Below, one piece after another: positions 18,129 through 26,799 of a stretch of DNA of 64,000 bases. Each line of letters starts with the position of its first letter. Position 1 is the stretch's first letter. Made by a program: the position numbers and the translations under genes. Where the stretch lies: positions 5,780,501 to 5,844,500 of the forward strand of contig NZ_VCBX02000001.1 in the NCBI RefSeq assembly GCF_005938745.2. The letters run 5' to 3'. A model generated the notes under the pieces. The model saw only the letters and a program-made list of their open reading frames with translations. It was not told the origin of the DNA and searched no databases. The stretch comes from Rhodococcus sp. KBS0724 (GTDB taxonomy: Bacteria; Actinomycetota; Actinomycetes; Mycobacteriales; Mycobacteriaceae).

Positions 18129-19661
18129 ATGCAGGACTGGACCACGGAATGCGACGTACTGGTTGTCGGTTCCGGCGGCGGGGCACTGACCGGCGCTTAT
18201 ACCGCCGCAGCTGCCGGATTGAGCACCGTCGTGATCGAAAAGACCAACCGCTTCGGCGGAACGTCGTCGTACTCCGGAGCTTCCATCTGGCTGCCGGGAA
18301 CTCAGGTCCAGGAACGCGCCGGCCTGCCCGATTCCACCGAAAATGCGCGCACCTACCTGCGCTCGCTGCTCGGTGACTCCGAGTCCGATCGCCAGGACGC
18401 GTACGTCGACACGGCTCCCGCCGTCGTCGCACTGTTGGAGAAGAACCCGAACATCGAATTCGAGTTCCGGGCTTTCCCCGACTACTACAAGGCCGAAGGC
18501 CGGATGGACACGGGACGCTCCATCAACCCTCTCGACCTCGATCCGGCCGACATCGGTGACCTCGCAGAACTGGTTCGACCCGAGCTCGATCAGGACCGCA
18601 CCGGCCAGGGCCACATGCCGGGCAAGATGATCGGCGGACGCGCACTGATCGGCCGTCTGCTGGCAGCCGTCCAGAGCACCGGCAACGCCGACCTCCGGAC
18701 CGAAACCACTCTCACGTCTCTGATCGTCGAAGACGGTCGGGTGGTCGGCGCCGAGGTCGAATCAGGCGGCGAAACCCAGCGCATCAAGGCAACCCGCGGC
18801 GTGCTCATGGCAGCCGGCGGCATCGAAGGCAACGACGCGCTCCGCGAGCAGGCCGGTACCCCCGGCAAAGCCATCTGGAGCATGGGACCGTTCGGCGCGA
18901 ATACCGGCGACGCGATCAGTGCCGGTGTTGCCGTCGGCGGCGCAACAGCACTGCTGGATCAGGCCTGGTTCTGCCCCGGCGTCGAGCAGCCAGACGGCAG
19001 CGCCGCATTCATGGTCGGTGTTCGTGGCGGCCTCGTCGTCGACAATGCCGGCGAGCGCTACCTCAACGAGTCGCTGCCGTACGACCAGTTCGGCCGCGCC
19101 ATGGACGCACACAACGACAACGGTTCTGCCGTACCGTCGTTCATGATCTTCGATTCCCGTGAACGCGGCGGATTGCCCGCGATCAGCATCCCCAACACCC
19201 CTCCCGCCAAGCACCTCGAAGCTGGAACCTGGGTAGCTGCGGACACTCTCGAAGAGCTCGCAGAAAAGACCGGAATCCCGGCCGACGCACTGCGCAGCAC
19301 GGTCGAAAAGTTCAACGACGCAGCAAAATTGGGTGTCGACGAGCAGTTCCACCGCGGCGAAGATCCCTACGATGCGTTCTTCTGCCCACCCAACGGCGGC
19401 GCCAATGCAGCGCTCACCGCAATCGAGACGGGTCCGTTCTACGCGGCGCGCATCGTTCTCAGTGACCTCGGCACCAAGGGCGGTTTGGTCACCGATATCG
19501 ACGGCCATGTTCTACGCGGCGACGGTACCGTGATCGACGGCCTCTACGCCGCAGGAAACACGAGCGCCTCCCTCAGCGGCCGCTTCTACCCCGGCCCCGG
19601 CGTTCCGCTGGGCACAGCGATGGTCTTCTCCTACCGAGCAGCTCAGGACATGGCGAAGTAA
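18129..19661 (+). CDS. kstD: 3-ketosteroid delta1-dehydrogenase (KstD)
   Basis: This 510-residue FAD enzyme introduces the 1,2 double bond in ring A of 3-ketosteroids, one of the two steps that open ring B. The FAD fold is at DVLVVGSGGGALTG (GSGGG at 14-18). Tyr119 falls in FPDYYKAEG, a second tyrosine in GERYLNESLPYDQFG, and Tyr487/Gly491 in SGRFYPGPGVPLG, which match the known KstD1 active site. Its length and sequence agree with R. erythropolis KstD1. Tandem ATGs occur at 18126 and 18129; the second gives the published-type N-terminus MQDW and better spacing to AGGA. It diverges from a TetR gene and is followed by a terminator. Confidence 0.96.
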   Translation: MQDWTTECDVLVVGSGGGALTGAYTAAAAGLSTVVIEKTNRFGGTSSYSGASIWLPGTQVQERAGLPDSTENARTYLRSLLGDSESDRQDAYVDTAPAVVALLEKNPNIEFEFRAFPDYYKAEGRMDTGRSINPLDLDPADIGDLAELVRPELDQDRTGQGHMPGKMIGGRALIGRLLAAVQSTGNADLRTETTLTSLIVEDGRVVGAEVESGGETQRIKATRGVLMAAGGIEGNDALREQAGTPGKAIWSMGPFGANTGDAISAGVAVGGATALLDQAWFCPGVEQPDGSAAFMVGVRGGLVVDNAGERYLNESLPYDQFGRAMDAHNDNGSAVPSFMIFDSRERGGLPAISIPNTPPAKHLEAGTWVAADTLEELAEKTGIPADALRSTVEKFNDAAKLGVDEQFHRGEDPYDAFFCPPNGGANAALTAIETGPFYAARIVLSDLGTKGGLVTDIDGHVLRGDGTVIDGLYAAGNTSASLSGRFYPGPGVPLGTAMVFSYRAAQDMAK

Positions 19662-19675
19662 GTAACTGACCGGCA

Positions 19676-19710
19676 AGTGGGGCAGGCGACTTAATCTTGC
19701 CTGCCCCACT
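19676..19710. terminator. Perfect hairpin between kstD and a convergent LLM gene
   Basis: AGTGGGGCAGGC (19676-19687) pairs perfectly with GCCTGCCCCACT (19699-19710) across an 11-base loop. It lies between the kstD stop and the LLM stop at 19741 and can serve both directions. Confidence 0.75.
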
Positions 19711-19740
19711 GCGCGGCATCATCTTCCAATCCGAGGATTG

Positions 19741-20745
19741 CTACTCCGAAGATCGAAGTTCCAGGCACATCCTCCGGAAATCCTCGTCGTCAGCGGGATC
19801 CGCGGGAACCGCCAGGGCAAGTCCGTCACACAGATCCCCGTACTTCGCTCTCAGTAACGCGGGCAGTTCCGCATAGGTGCATTGAAGGACAAGATCATCG
19901 AGTACGTCGTCCGTGAGGACCGCAGCCAGATCAGCCCAATCGCCCGATCGCGCCATGGAAGTCAGCTTCTCACCGACCTCCGAAAATCCCAGTACGTCCA
20001 ACGCAACTCGATAGGCCGGTGTGGAGTAGAGGAATGCAAGCTCTTTGCGTACCGGCTCACGGGCCGCAGCGACTGCGGTGGCGCCGCGCCCCGTGATCAC
20101 CTTCGGAACCGCGACAATCCGAGGTTTTCTACCGCCAGACTCGAGCGCCGGAATTATCCTCTCCGCGAGCACCTTCGGATGCGAGCTCGTGGGATGTGCA
20201 ACAAAACCGTCGGCAACTTCGCCGGCAAGTGCGCACATCCGCGTGTTTACGCCGCCTGTCCAGATCTCGGGCGCCGGCACGTCGATCGGCCCCGGATTGA
20301 AATACGGCTGCAACCGGTTGAATGTGTAGTGCGTGCCCGCGTAGTCGAGAGCATCGCCGGATCGGAAAACCTCGAATATCGCCCGCACTGCACCGACGTA
20401 ATCGCGCAGTTGTGCAACAGGATCCGTCCACGGCATCGAATAGCGTCCGACAATATTTCCGCGCACCTGAGTTGCCAGCCCCAACTGGAATCGACCGCCG
20501 GAGAAGTCCGCAAGATCCCAGGCCGCCAATGCGGTGAGCATCGGACTTCGCGCAAATGCCACCACCATGGACGTCCGCACGGTGAGCGTGGAACTGTGCT
20601 CAACGGCCAGCGCCGCAACACCGAATGGATCTCGAACAGTCTCCGAGACATGCACGGTGTCGAAACCGAGTTCCTCGATACGCCGTACACGTTCCGCTAC
20701 TTGCCGCAGCGGAGTGTCAGCGGGTAGCGACGTCACTAATTCCAT
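19741..20745 (-). CDS. LLM-class flavin/F420-dependent oxidoreductase
   Basis: This 334-residue luciferase-like TIM-barrel protein begins MELVTSLPADTPLRQVAERV. It shows LGFDTVHVSETVRDPFGVAA, TSMVVAFARSPMLTALAAWD, and FSGGRFQLGLATQVRGNI, standard family segments. The start chosen lies 10 bases after the SMP-30 stop; the longer ORF to 20877 overlaps that gene. The two genes clearly form an operon. A lactonase-type partner suggests oxygen insertion into or reduction of a cyclic ketone or lactone, but this is inference. Confidence 0.82.
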   Translation of the reverse strand: MELVTSLPADTPLRQVAERVRRIEELGFDTVHVSETVRDPFGVAALAVEHSSTLTVRTSMVVAFARSPMLTALAAWDLADFSGGRFQLGLATQVRGNIVGRYSMPWTDPVAQLRDYVGAVRAIFEVFRSGDALDYAGTHYTFNRLQPYFNPGPIDVPAPEIWTGGVNTRMCALAGEVADGFVAHPTSSHPKVLAERIIPALESGGRKPRIVAVPKVITGRGATAVAAAREPVRKELAFLYSTPAYRVALDVLGFSEVGEKLTSMARSGDWADLAAVLTDDVLDDLVLQCTYAELPALLRAKYGDLCDGLALAVPADPADDEDFRRMCLELRSSE

Positions 20746-20755
20746 CAGAATCCAA

Positions 20756-21628
20756 CTACTCCAAACGTATAGACAGCAACTTGCCCTCCGTTGCCACCTT
20801 ACGTGCATGCTCGTTGAAATCCGGTGCCGCACAGACAAATAGTGTTCGTCCGTCGGCTCCGCCCAAGCCGCAGGCAAACACCCCGGTGTCGAACGGAATC
20901 TCGTCGATCACGCCAGAGCCCTGCGCAACATGAAGTATCCGGCTACCGATCGCGTCGGCCACCCACATCGAATCATCGGCATCGATACAACACCCGTCGG
21001 GCGCAATCACCATCTGGGAAATGGTGGACTCCATCGTCGAACCATCCGGCACGACCCCGAACGTCGCCCAATCACGGCGCTCACCCAGGGAACCGTCGTC
21101 CGCGACGGAGAAGACGCTGATGCGATTACCGAGGGTCTCGTCCACCAGCAGCTCCCCGCCGGAAGTCAGTGCCATGCCGTTGGGAAAATGCAGATCCCGC
21201 GCAACAACATGCACACTGCCGTCCGGGTCGACCCGCAGCAGATCCGCAGTCTCGACCGCCGCAAGATTCATCAGATCGAACCCGAAGTTGCCGACATACG
21301 CACGCCCTTGAGCGTCGACGAGCATGTCGTTGACGTTTCCGCTCACATACTTCGCCAGATCAGCATGAACGACAAGTTGCCCGTCCGGTTCACGACGAAG
21401 GACCTTGTGATCGCGCATCGACACCACCAGCAACCTGCCGTCCGGTAACCAACCGAGACCAGACGGCTGACCGGGAACTTCGGCCTCGACACGAACATCC
21501 GTTCCGTCTTCGCGAGCCGAAACCACCTGATGGCTATAGAAATCCGATACCCAGATGCGATTGTCGTGCCAACGTGGGCATTCGAAATAGGTGTAGCCGT
21601 CGAGTACTACGGTCACGGTACGCGCCAT
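20756..21628 (-). CDS. SMP-30/gluconolactonase-like beta-propeller protein
   Basis: This 290-residue protein begins MARTVTVVLDGYTYFECPRW. It has the repeated propeller features ECPRWHDNRIWVSDFY, LPDGRLLVVSMRDHKVLRRE, LHFPNGMALTSGGELLVDET and CIDADDSMWVADAIGSRILH. Members are metal-dependent lactonases. The Glu in FECPRW, Asn in FPNGMA and Asp in IDADDSMWVAD are typical metal ligands. The start at 21628 is chosen because GGGAG lies 9 bases upstream; the ATG at 21673 has none. It precedes the LLM gene by 10 bases, suggesting oxidation followed by lactone hydrolysis. Confidence 0.82.
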   Translation of the reverse strand: MARTVTVVLDGYTYFECPRWHDNRIWVSDFYSHQVVSAREDGTDVRVEAEVPGQPSGLGWLPDGRLLVVSMRDHKVLRREPDGQLVVHADLAKYVSGNVNDMLVDAQGRAYVGNFGFDLMNLAAVETADLLRVDPDGSVHVVARDLHFPNGMALTSGGELLVDETLGNRISVFSVADDGSLGERRDWATFGVVPDGSTMESTISQMVIAPDGCCIDADDSMWVADAIGSRILHVAQGSGVIDEIPFDTGVFACGLGGADGRTLFVCAAPDFNEHARKVATEGKLLSIRLE

Positions 21629-21719
21629 GGCGTTCGACTCCCTTACACCGGTGAAGTACGACCTTTCCGACATTCAATCACCGGTGCACGGACGTAGGGC
21701 CTGATTTACGACTATTGAG

Positions 21720-22169
21720 TCATCGCTCCTCGAAAATATCGAAGGCCTCGTTCCAGCCGTCGTACACGTTGCCATCACCCTTGAACCCGGGGATACCAAC
21801 AAGATGGAAGGTCATTTCCGTCTTGTTCCCCCGCTCCACCAACGTGACCGTGATGCGGGGCGCACTCTCGACAGAGTCCTCCGGGTTACCCCAGGTGAAG
21901 ACCAGCCTCTCCGGCTTCTCGACTTCTAGATACGTTCCACCGGTGGGATATTCGGCACCGTCATCGTCGTTGATCATCAAGTAGCTGTATGTTCCACCGA
22001 CGCGTGGGTCGATGGCTACGTGCTCGCGAGGGCTACTCACACCACGCGGATGCCACCAGCGGGCCGCCTCGTCCGGGTCTGTCCAGGCGCGCCAAAGCTG
22101 TTCACGCGGTGCGTCGAAGATTCGGATGATGGTGAATTCTGCGGTCTGATCGACATTGTGCTCACTCAT
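21720..22169 (-). CDS. SRPBCC/AHSA1-family protein
   Basis: This 149-residue AHSA1-type SRPBCC protein shows FTIIRIFDAPREQLWRAWTD and EEAARWWHPRG-like features, then VTLVERGNKTEMTFHLVG and the C-terminal GWNEAFDIFEE. The fold binds hydrophobic ligands in a deep pocket. Its start overlaps the ArsR stop by four bases (22166-22169), and ArsR-SRPBCC pairs are a recurrent arrangement in bacteria. The function is not known; stress or ligand sensing with the regulator is inferred. Confidence 0.85.
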   Translation of the reverse strand: MSEHNVDQTAEFTIIRIFDAPREQLWRAWTDPDEAARWWHPRGVSSPREHVAIDPRVGGTYSYLMINDDDGAEYPTGGTYLEVEKPERLVFTWGNPEDSVESAPRITVTLVERGNKTEMTFHLVGIPGFKGDGNVYDGWNEAFDIFEER

Positions 22170-22528
22170 TGCCCTTCTCCTTCTTCGTTTTCATGCGTTT
22201 TCAGTTCACGATTTTTCAGTTCACGGAGCCGCTCGTCGAGAAGATCGAACCGCTCGTTCCAGCCGCGACGGTGTTTATCGACCCACACGGCAGCATCGTT
22301 CAGACCTTCGGCGCGAAGCGTGCAGGTGCGCCATTGCGCAGTGGCTGTCCGTTCGATCAACCCGGCCTTCTCGAGGACCTTCAGATGCTGCGATATCGCC
22401 GGCCGACTCATCTCGAATGGCTCGGCCAACTCCCCCACCGTCATAGAACCGCTGGTCAAGCGTGACAACATTGCACGCCGGGTGGGATCTGCCAATGCCC
22501 CGAACACCGCGTCCAGCTCGCTAGTCAT
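22166..22528 (-). CDS. ArsR-family winged-helix regulator
   Basis: This 120-residue regulator has LADPTRRAMLSRLTSGSMTV followed by GELAEPFEMSRPAISQHLKV and EKAGLIER, the winged-helix core of ArsR proteins. No CxC metal-binding pair is present in helix 3, so it is of the non-metal type often paired with SRPBCC genes. It is the first gene of a two-gene operon with a perfect palindrome 11 bases upstream of its ATG. Autorepression is likely. Confidence 0.88.
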   Translation of the reverse strand: MTSELDAVFGALADPTRRAMLSRLTSGSMTVGELAEPFEMSRPAISQHLKVLEKAGLIERTATAQWRTCTLRAEGLNDAAVWVDKHRRGWNERFDLLDERLRELKNRELKTHENEEGEGQ

Positions 22529-22538
22529 TTAAGCAACT

Positions 22539-22550
22539 CCTTAATTAAGG
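22539..22550. promoter_or_regulatory. Palindromic candidate ArsR operator
   Basis: CCTTAATTAAGG is a perfect 12-base palindrome immediately upstream of the arsR ribosome binding region, with a further CTTAA half-site on either side. Position next to the regulator's own start suggests autoregulation. Confidence 0.6.
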
Positions 22551-22584
22551 AACAACTTAAATTTAGAACGTCCGGCACACCCCG

Positions 22585-23901
22585 TCAAGCACTCCAGGCG
22601 TAGCGCAATCGCTCGACGAGCACCGACGCGTCCAACTCCGAGTACCGAGAATGTTCGAGTTCTTTCACTGCGACCACTGCATCGATGATCGCACCCCCGA
22701 TGACGCTCTGCGCAACAGTCGAACGACGCAGTCGTTGCAGCATCTCCCCCATCTCGGTCGGCATGCGTGTGACCGAACAGGCCGCTCGCTCCACCTCGCT
22801 CAGACCGGACGGATTGACACTCACCTCCGGCGGCAGCGATAGAGCGCCGGCAATCCCTGCGTGCATGGCACCAAGAATGACTGCGGTAGCGAGATACGGA
22901 TTTGCGGAGGAATCCATCACCTTCACTTCGACGTTGGCGCCGTGCGGATTTCCGATGGATTCGGCGCAGAATCGGACTGCGGCCTCTCGGTTTTCGTGGC
23001 CCCAACAGATGAAGGCACCAGACCAGGTATCTGGCTGCAACCGCAGCCCGGACAACGGCGACGACGCCAGCACCGCCCCCAAGTCCGCCAGGTGAGCCAG
23101 TAGACCACCCACCGCAGATGCGCCCGCTTCCGACATCCCGTGATCCCGTCTCCCGCCGGACAAGATCGGCTCACCGGACCGAGTCAACGAAATATGCTGA
23201 TGTGCGCCGTTTCCCGAACCGCCCACGACAGGCATCGGAGAAAACGACGCAGCCATTCCGTGCGATCGGGCAGTGCGGCAGATCAGAATTCGGGCCACGA
23301 TCAGGTTGTCGGCTGCTTCGAGCGGCGAGTCGGGTGCAAGGGAGATCTCGAACTGTCCGGGACCGTACTCCGCGTGAAATTGCTCGATATTCAGTTGGGC
23401 GCGTTCGGCATTCACCAACAGATCCCTGACAAACTGCTCCTGCGCAAGCGCTGCTCCGAGCCCGTAGGCAGACCATTGTTCGGCCACATTCCCGCCGAAG
23501 AGTGTGAACTCGATTTCGTGGCCCACCCGGGCTTCGAGATTGTCATGCGCAAGCGTCGTGACTGCGCGTCGTAGCGCCGTTCGACTGCACACCGCCGATA
23601 CCGATCCGTCCAACTCGTGCAGTGTCGCGGGCGCCCACGACACATCGTCACCGACTGCACGCAGGTCCGATTCCGCGATCCTCAGCCGAAGATCACCCAC
23701 CGCGGAAAGCTCTTCAGTGAAGGCGAGGGCGTCGTCGGCACAGAACACACTCCAGCTGGGCGATGCACCCATCCCGCTGGCGACAAAAACATCAACTCTG
23801 TTCGCGGGCACCACTTTCGCTCGCGAAACACCGGCCAGGTCGACAATCGACCCGACGATCAGTTCGGAGGTGCGCCTCACAGGGCGGAGGTTACCCCGCA
23901 A
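22585..23901 (-). CDS. Glutamine synthetase-family protein (type-I-like, possibly gamma-glutamyl ligase)
   Basis: This protein of up to 438 residues has a GS catalytic core: GHEIEFTLFG (about 126), EQFHAEYGPGQFEISLAPDS (about 172), GSGNGAHQHISL (about 232) and SSANPYLATAVILGAMHAGI. These provide the metal-binding Glu residues and the nucleotide His. True nitrogen-assimilating GS is longer and normally has an adenylylated Tyr loop, which I do not see. Relatives conjugate glutamate to amines or other acceptors. The start is uncertain: TTG at 23901 or GTG at about 23880, neither with a clear ribosome binding site. It is 24 bases from the flavin monooxygenase gene stop, suggesting co-transcription. 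Confidence 0.8.
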   Translation of the reverse strand: MRGNLRPVRRTSELIVGSIVDLAGVSRAKVVPANRVDVFVASGMGASPSWSVFCADDALAFTEELSAVGDLRLRIAESDLRAVGDDVSWAPATLHELDGSVSAVCSRTALRRAVTTLAHDNLEARVGHEIEFTLFGGNVAEQWSAYGLGAALAQEQFVRDLLVNAERAQLNIEQFHAEYGPGQFEISLAPDSPLEAADNLIVARILICRTARSHGMAASFSPMPVVGGSGNGAHQHISLTRSGEPILSGGRRDHGMSEAGASAVGGLLAHLADLGAVLASSPLSGLRLQPDTWSGAFICWGHENREAAVRFCAESIGNPHGANVEVKVMDSSANPYLATAVILGAMHAGIAGALSLPPEVSVNPSGLSEVERAACSVTRMPTEMGEMLQRLRRSTVAQSVIGGAIIDAVVAVKELEHSRYSELDASVLVERLRYAWSA

Positions 23902-23925
23902 CCGGACGTTGTGAACCCGCGGCAG

Positions 23926-25092
23926 TCAGATCAAATTGTCTTCGACCGGCAAACCGAACGCTGCCCGCCCGTACAGCGCCAGCGCCCGCTCCGGTTCGTT
24001 TGCCACGTGCACGCTGCCCGCGTGAACGTCCCGCCACGCCCGCTCGATCGGATTGCCCCGCGACAGCGAGTTTCCACCTGCCGTCTTGAACAGCATGTCG
24101 ATAGCTTCCACCGAACGCTCGGTAGCCCGTACCTGGTCACGCCGCGCACGCAGTCGCATCGAGAGTGGCAGTTCCTTACCGGCCACCGCGAGTTCGTACA
24201 TCTCTCGTATGTTTCGATCCATCTGCAGAATCGCCGCATCGATCTCCGAGGACGCCCGCGCCACGGCCACCTGAGCGAACTGGTCCTCGCTGAACCGTCC
24301 ACCACCAAGACTGAGCCGAACGCGCTCGCGCATGACCTCGAGATAACCCTCGTAACAACCGGCGACGATACCGACGCACGGTGCTGCCACTGTCGACGTG
24401 AAGATGCTTCCGAACGGCAATTTGTACAGCGGACCAGTGTTGACCGCCTGGCCGGGCCCCTGCAACTGAGCCGTCTCGTAGTTGCGCTTCAACCGGTGCT
24501 CCGGGACAAATGCCTTTTTGACGATGATCTCGTTGCTCGCCGTTCCGCGCATGCCCACGACGTCCCAGACGTCACGGATCTCGTAATCCGTGCGCGGCAC
24601 CAACACGGTCATGAAGTCGACCGGGCGCCCGTCCATCCCCACGACCATCGCGCCTAGCAAAGCCCACGTTGCATGCTCGCACCCCGAGGAAAAGCCCCAG
24701 TTGCCGGACAGTTCGTAGCCACCCTCCACTGCCGTCAACCGCCCGACCGGCGCGTAAGCGGAGGAGACGAGCGTCGTCTGATCCTCGCCCCAGACATCCG
24801 CCTGCGCCTGATCGTCGAACAAAGCCAGATGCCACGGGTGCACGCCCACCACCGACGCGACCCACCCCGTCGAGCCACACGCGGCGGAGATCGCGCGAAT
24901 CACTTCGTAGAACTGGACAGGGTCGCTCTCGGCGCCGCCGTAACGCTTCGGCTGCAACATCGCGAACACACCTGCATCGGAAAGTTCCCGGATGGTTCGA
25001 TCCGGTATCTTCCTGGAGTCATCCACCTTCTGAGCTCGTTCGGCAATCTTGGGAAGCAGATCGCGAACGGCGCTCAGAACCTTGTTGACCAT
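23926..25092 (-). CDS. Flavin-dependent monooxygenase, HsaA-like (acyl-CoA dehydrogenase fold)
   Basis: This 388-residue protein belongs to the two-component flavin monooxygenases with an acyl-CoA dehydrogenase fold. It matches HsaA in CGSTGWVASVVGVHPWHLAL, FSSGCEHATWALLG, VWDVVGMRGTASNEIIVK and RARRDQVRATERSVEAIDML. HsaA hydroxylates the phenolic ring of the 9,10-seco steroid with reduced flavin from HsaB. No reductase gene lies beside it. The start at 25092 follows AAGGAG. It diverges from kshA across a 239-base spacer. A second paralogue is at 39101, so substrate specialisation is possible; which is the authentic HsaA, if either, is not resolved. Confidence 0.82.
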   Translation of the reverse strand: MVNKVLSAVRDLLPKIAERAQKVDDSRKIPDRTIRELSDAGVFAMLQPKRYGGAESDPVQFYEVIRAISAACGSTGWVASVVGVHPWHLALFDDQAQADVWGEDQTTLVSSAYAPVGRLTAVEGGYELSGNWGFSSGCEHATWALLGAMVVGMDGRPVDFMTVLVPRTDYEIRDVWDVVGMRGTASNEIIVKKAFVPEHRLKRNYETAQLQGPGQAVNTGPLYKLPFGSIFTSTVAAPCVGIVAGCYEGYLEVMRERVRLSLGGGRFSEDQFAQVAVARASSEIDAAILQMDRNIREMYELAVAGKELPLSMRLRARRDQVRATERSVEAIDMLFKTAGGNSLSRGNPIERAWRDVHAGSVHVANEPERALALYGRAAFGLPVEDNLI

Positions 25093-25331
25093 GGGAAGAC
25101 ACTCCTTGCACCGACCAACGGAAACCGGATCGGCAAATAGACATAGCGGCTGCCCCGTCACGATATCGTCTTCCGTCGTTCCGGTGACCGGACATCCCGA
25201 AGGCCGGGACGGATGCCGTCTTCGAGTCAGTCACACACCGGTCCCGCCCAGTGAGACGATCCGCGGGGTGTCCTTCACAGCTCCCTTAGCGTCGTATTTC
25301 GACACTGACCCTGGAAAGGACGGGACTCATC

Positions 25332-26495
25332 GTGACGATCAATCAGTCCGATAACGAAGAGGTTCGCGAGATCCAAGCTGGAACCGCGCCTACTCGCTTT
25401 GCACGTGGATGGCACTGCATTGGACTCACGGAGTCCTTCAAGGACGGCGAACCGCACTCCATCGAGGCGTTCGGCACCAAGCTCGTCGTCTTCGCCGACA
25501 GTGAAGGCAACGTCAAGATCCTCGACGCATACTGCCGTCACATGGGTGGCGACCTGAGCCAGGGCACCATCAAGGGCGACGCCATTGCCTGTCCGTTCCA
25601 CGATTGGCGTTGGGGCGGCAACGGCAAGTGCCAGAAGATCCCGTACGCACGTCGCGTTCCCCCGCTCGCCAAGACGCGCTCCTGGCATACCCTCGACCAG
25701 GACGGCATGCTCTTCGTCTGGCACGACCCCGAGGGCAACCCGCCGACGGACGACGTAGCCATCCCCCGCATCGAAGGCGCACTCAGCGACGAGTGGAGCG
25801 ACTGGGTCTGGTACACCACCACCGTGGACACCAACTGCCGCGAAATCGTCGACAACATCGTCGACATGGCGCACTTCTTCTACGTGCACTACTCCTTCCC
25901 GACGTACTTCAAGAACGTCTTCGAAGGCCACGCCGCGACGCAGTACATGCGCGGCGTCGCTCGCTCGGACATGCGTCCGCACGCAGCAGGCACCCCGAAG
26001 ATGGTGGGCAGCAACTCCGTCGCCACGTACTTCGGTCCTTCCTTCATGGTCGACGACCTGACCTACGAGTACGAGGACTACAACGTCGACTCCGTGCTCA
26101 TCAACTGCCACTACCCGGTCAGCGCAGACAAGTTCGTGCTCCAGTACGGCATCATCGTCAAGAAGTCGGATCGTTTCCAGGGTGAAGCTGCCGACGCGAT
26201 GGCCGCGAACTTCGGCACGTTCATCGCCAAGGGCTTCGAGCAGGACGTCGAGATCTGGAAGAACAAGACTCGCATCGAGAACCCGCTCCTGTGCGAAGAG
26301 GACGGCCCGGTCTACCAGCTCCGCCGCTGGTACGAGCAGTTCTACGTCGACGTCGCGGACATCGCTCCCGAGATGACCGAGCGCTTCGAATTCGAACTCG
26401 ATACCGCGCGCCCCGTCGCTGCTTGGCAGAAGGAAGTCGAAGACAACCTCGCTGCGAAGAAGGCAGAAGAAGATGCAGCCTCTTCAGTGCGCTGA
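25332..26495 (+). CDS. kshA: 3-ketosteroid 9alpha-monooxygenase, oxygenase component (KshA)
   Basis: This 387-residue Rieske non-haem iron oxygenase hydroxylates C9 of 3-ketosteroids; with KstD this causes spontaneous ring B opening. The Rieske cluster ligands are Cys68-x-His70 (DAYCRHMGG) and Cys87-x2-His90 (IACPFHDW). Mononuclear iron ligands His181 and His186 lie in NIVDMAHFFYVHYSFP, with the third acid probably in FEQDVEIW. Positions match characterised KshA proteins. The start is a GTG after GGAAAGGA. The reductase KshB is not in the window. The 3' end contains the start of the next gene (23-base overlap). Confidence 0.95.
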   Translation: MTINQSDNEEVREIQAGTAPTRFARGWHCIGLTESFKDGEPHSIEAFGTKLVVFADSEGNVKILDAYCRHMGGDLSQGTIKGDAIACPFHDWRWGGNGKCQKIPYARRVPPLAKTRSWHTLDQDGMLFVWHDPEGNPPTDDVAIPRIEGALSDEWSDWVWYTTTVDTNCREIVDNIVDMAHFFYVHYSFPTYFKNVFEGHAATQYMRGVARSDMRPHAAGTPKMVGSNSVATYFGPSFMVDDLTYEYEDYNVDSVLINCHYPVSADKFVLQYGIIVKKSDRFQGEAADAMAANFGTFIAKGFEQDVEIWKNKTRIENPLLCEEDGPVYQLRRWYEQFYVDVADIAPEMTERFEFELDTARPVAAWQKEVEDNLAAKKAEEDAASSVR

Positions 26496-26769
26496 GTGCA
26501 AGGCGCAGGTCCTGGTCCAGAAGAACAGTTGGGAACACACCACCGTTCAGTGGACCGACGAGGCCCGCGCGAAGTGCCTCGAAATTGCCGACGACCGTGA
26601 ATTCGGCCGACGCGAGGGGCGCCCCGGCGCTCCTCGCAAAGAGTGCGGCGCCTTGATCGCGTCCATCGTGAACGCTGCAACGGCCGGCAAGATCGAGATC
26701 CTCAACGACGAGCCGGTACCCAAGCCGATCGTCGACGACAGCGAGCCGGTACCGGCGCCGTTTCACTAG
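26473..26769 (+). CDS. Cysteine-containing small protein coupled to kshA (98 aa)
   Basis: This 98-residue ORF starts inside the kshA 3' end, so it is translationally coupled. It begins MQPLQCAECKAQVLVQKNSW and has four cysteines: Cys6-x2-Cys9, Cys35 and Cys58, compatible with metal binding such as a zinc-ribbon-like site. The last 25 residues are proline- and acid-rich (EPVPKPIVDD, EPVPAPFH). I do not recognise the family. A role in KshA assembly, electron transfer or stability is inferred only from the overlap. Confidence 0.75.
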   Translation: MQPLQCAECKAQVLVQKNSWEHTTVQWTDEARAKCLEIADDREFGRREGRPGAPRKECGALIASIVNAATAGKIEILNDEPVPKPIVDDSEPVPAPFH

Positions 26770-26799
26770 TCAAGCCAACATCTTTCGAAGAAGGTAGTA

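Noticed and set aside
23926..25092. True fatty acyl-CoA dehydrogenase
   Set aside because: It has the HsaA-type blocks (GWVASVVGVHPW, RARRDQVRAT) and lacks the acyl-CoA dehydrogenase C-terminal YEGT/S signature, so it is classed as a flavin monooxygenase.
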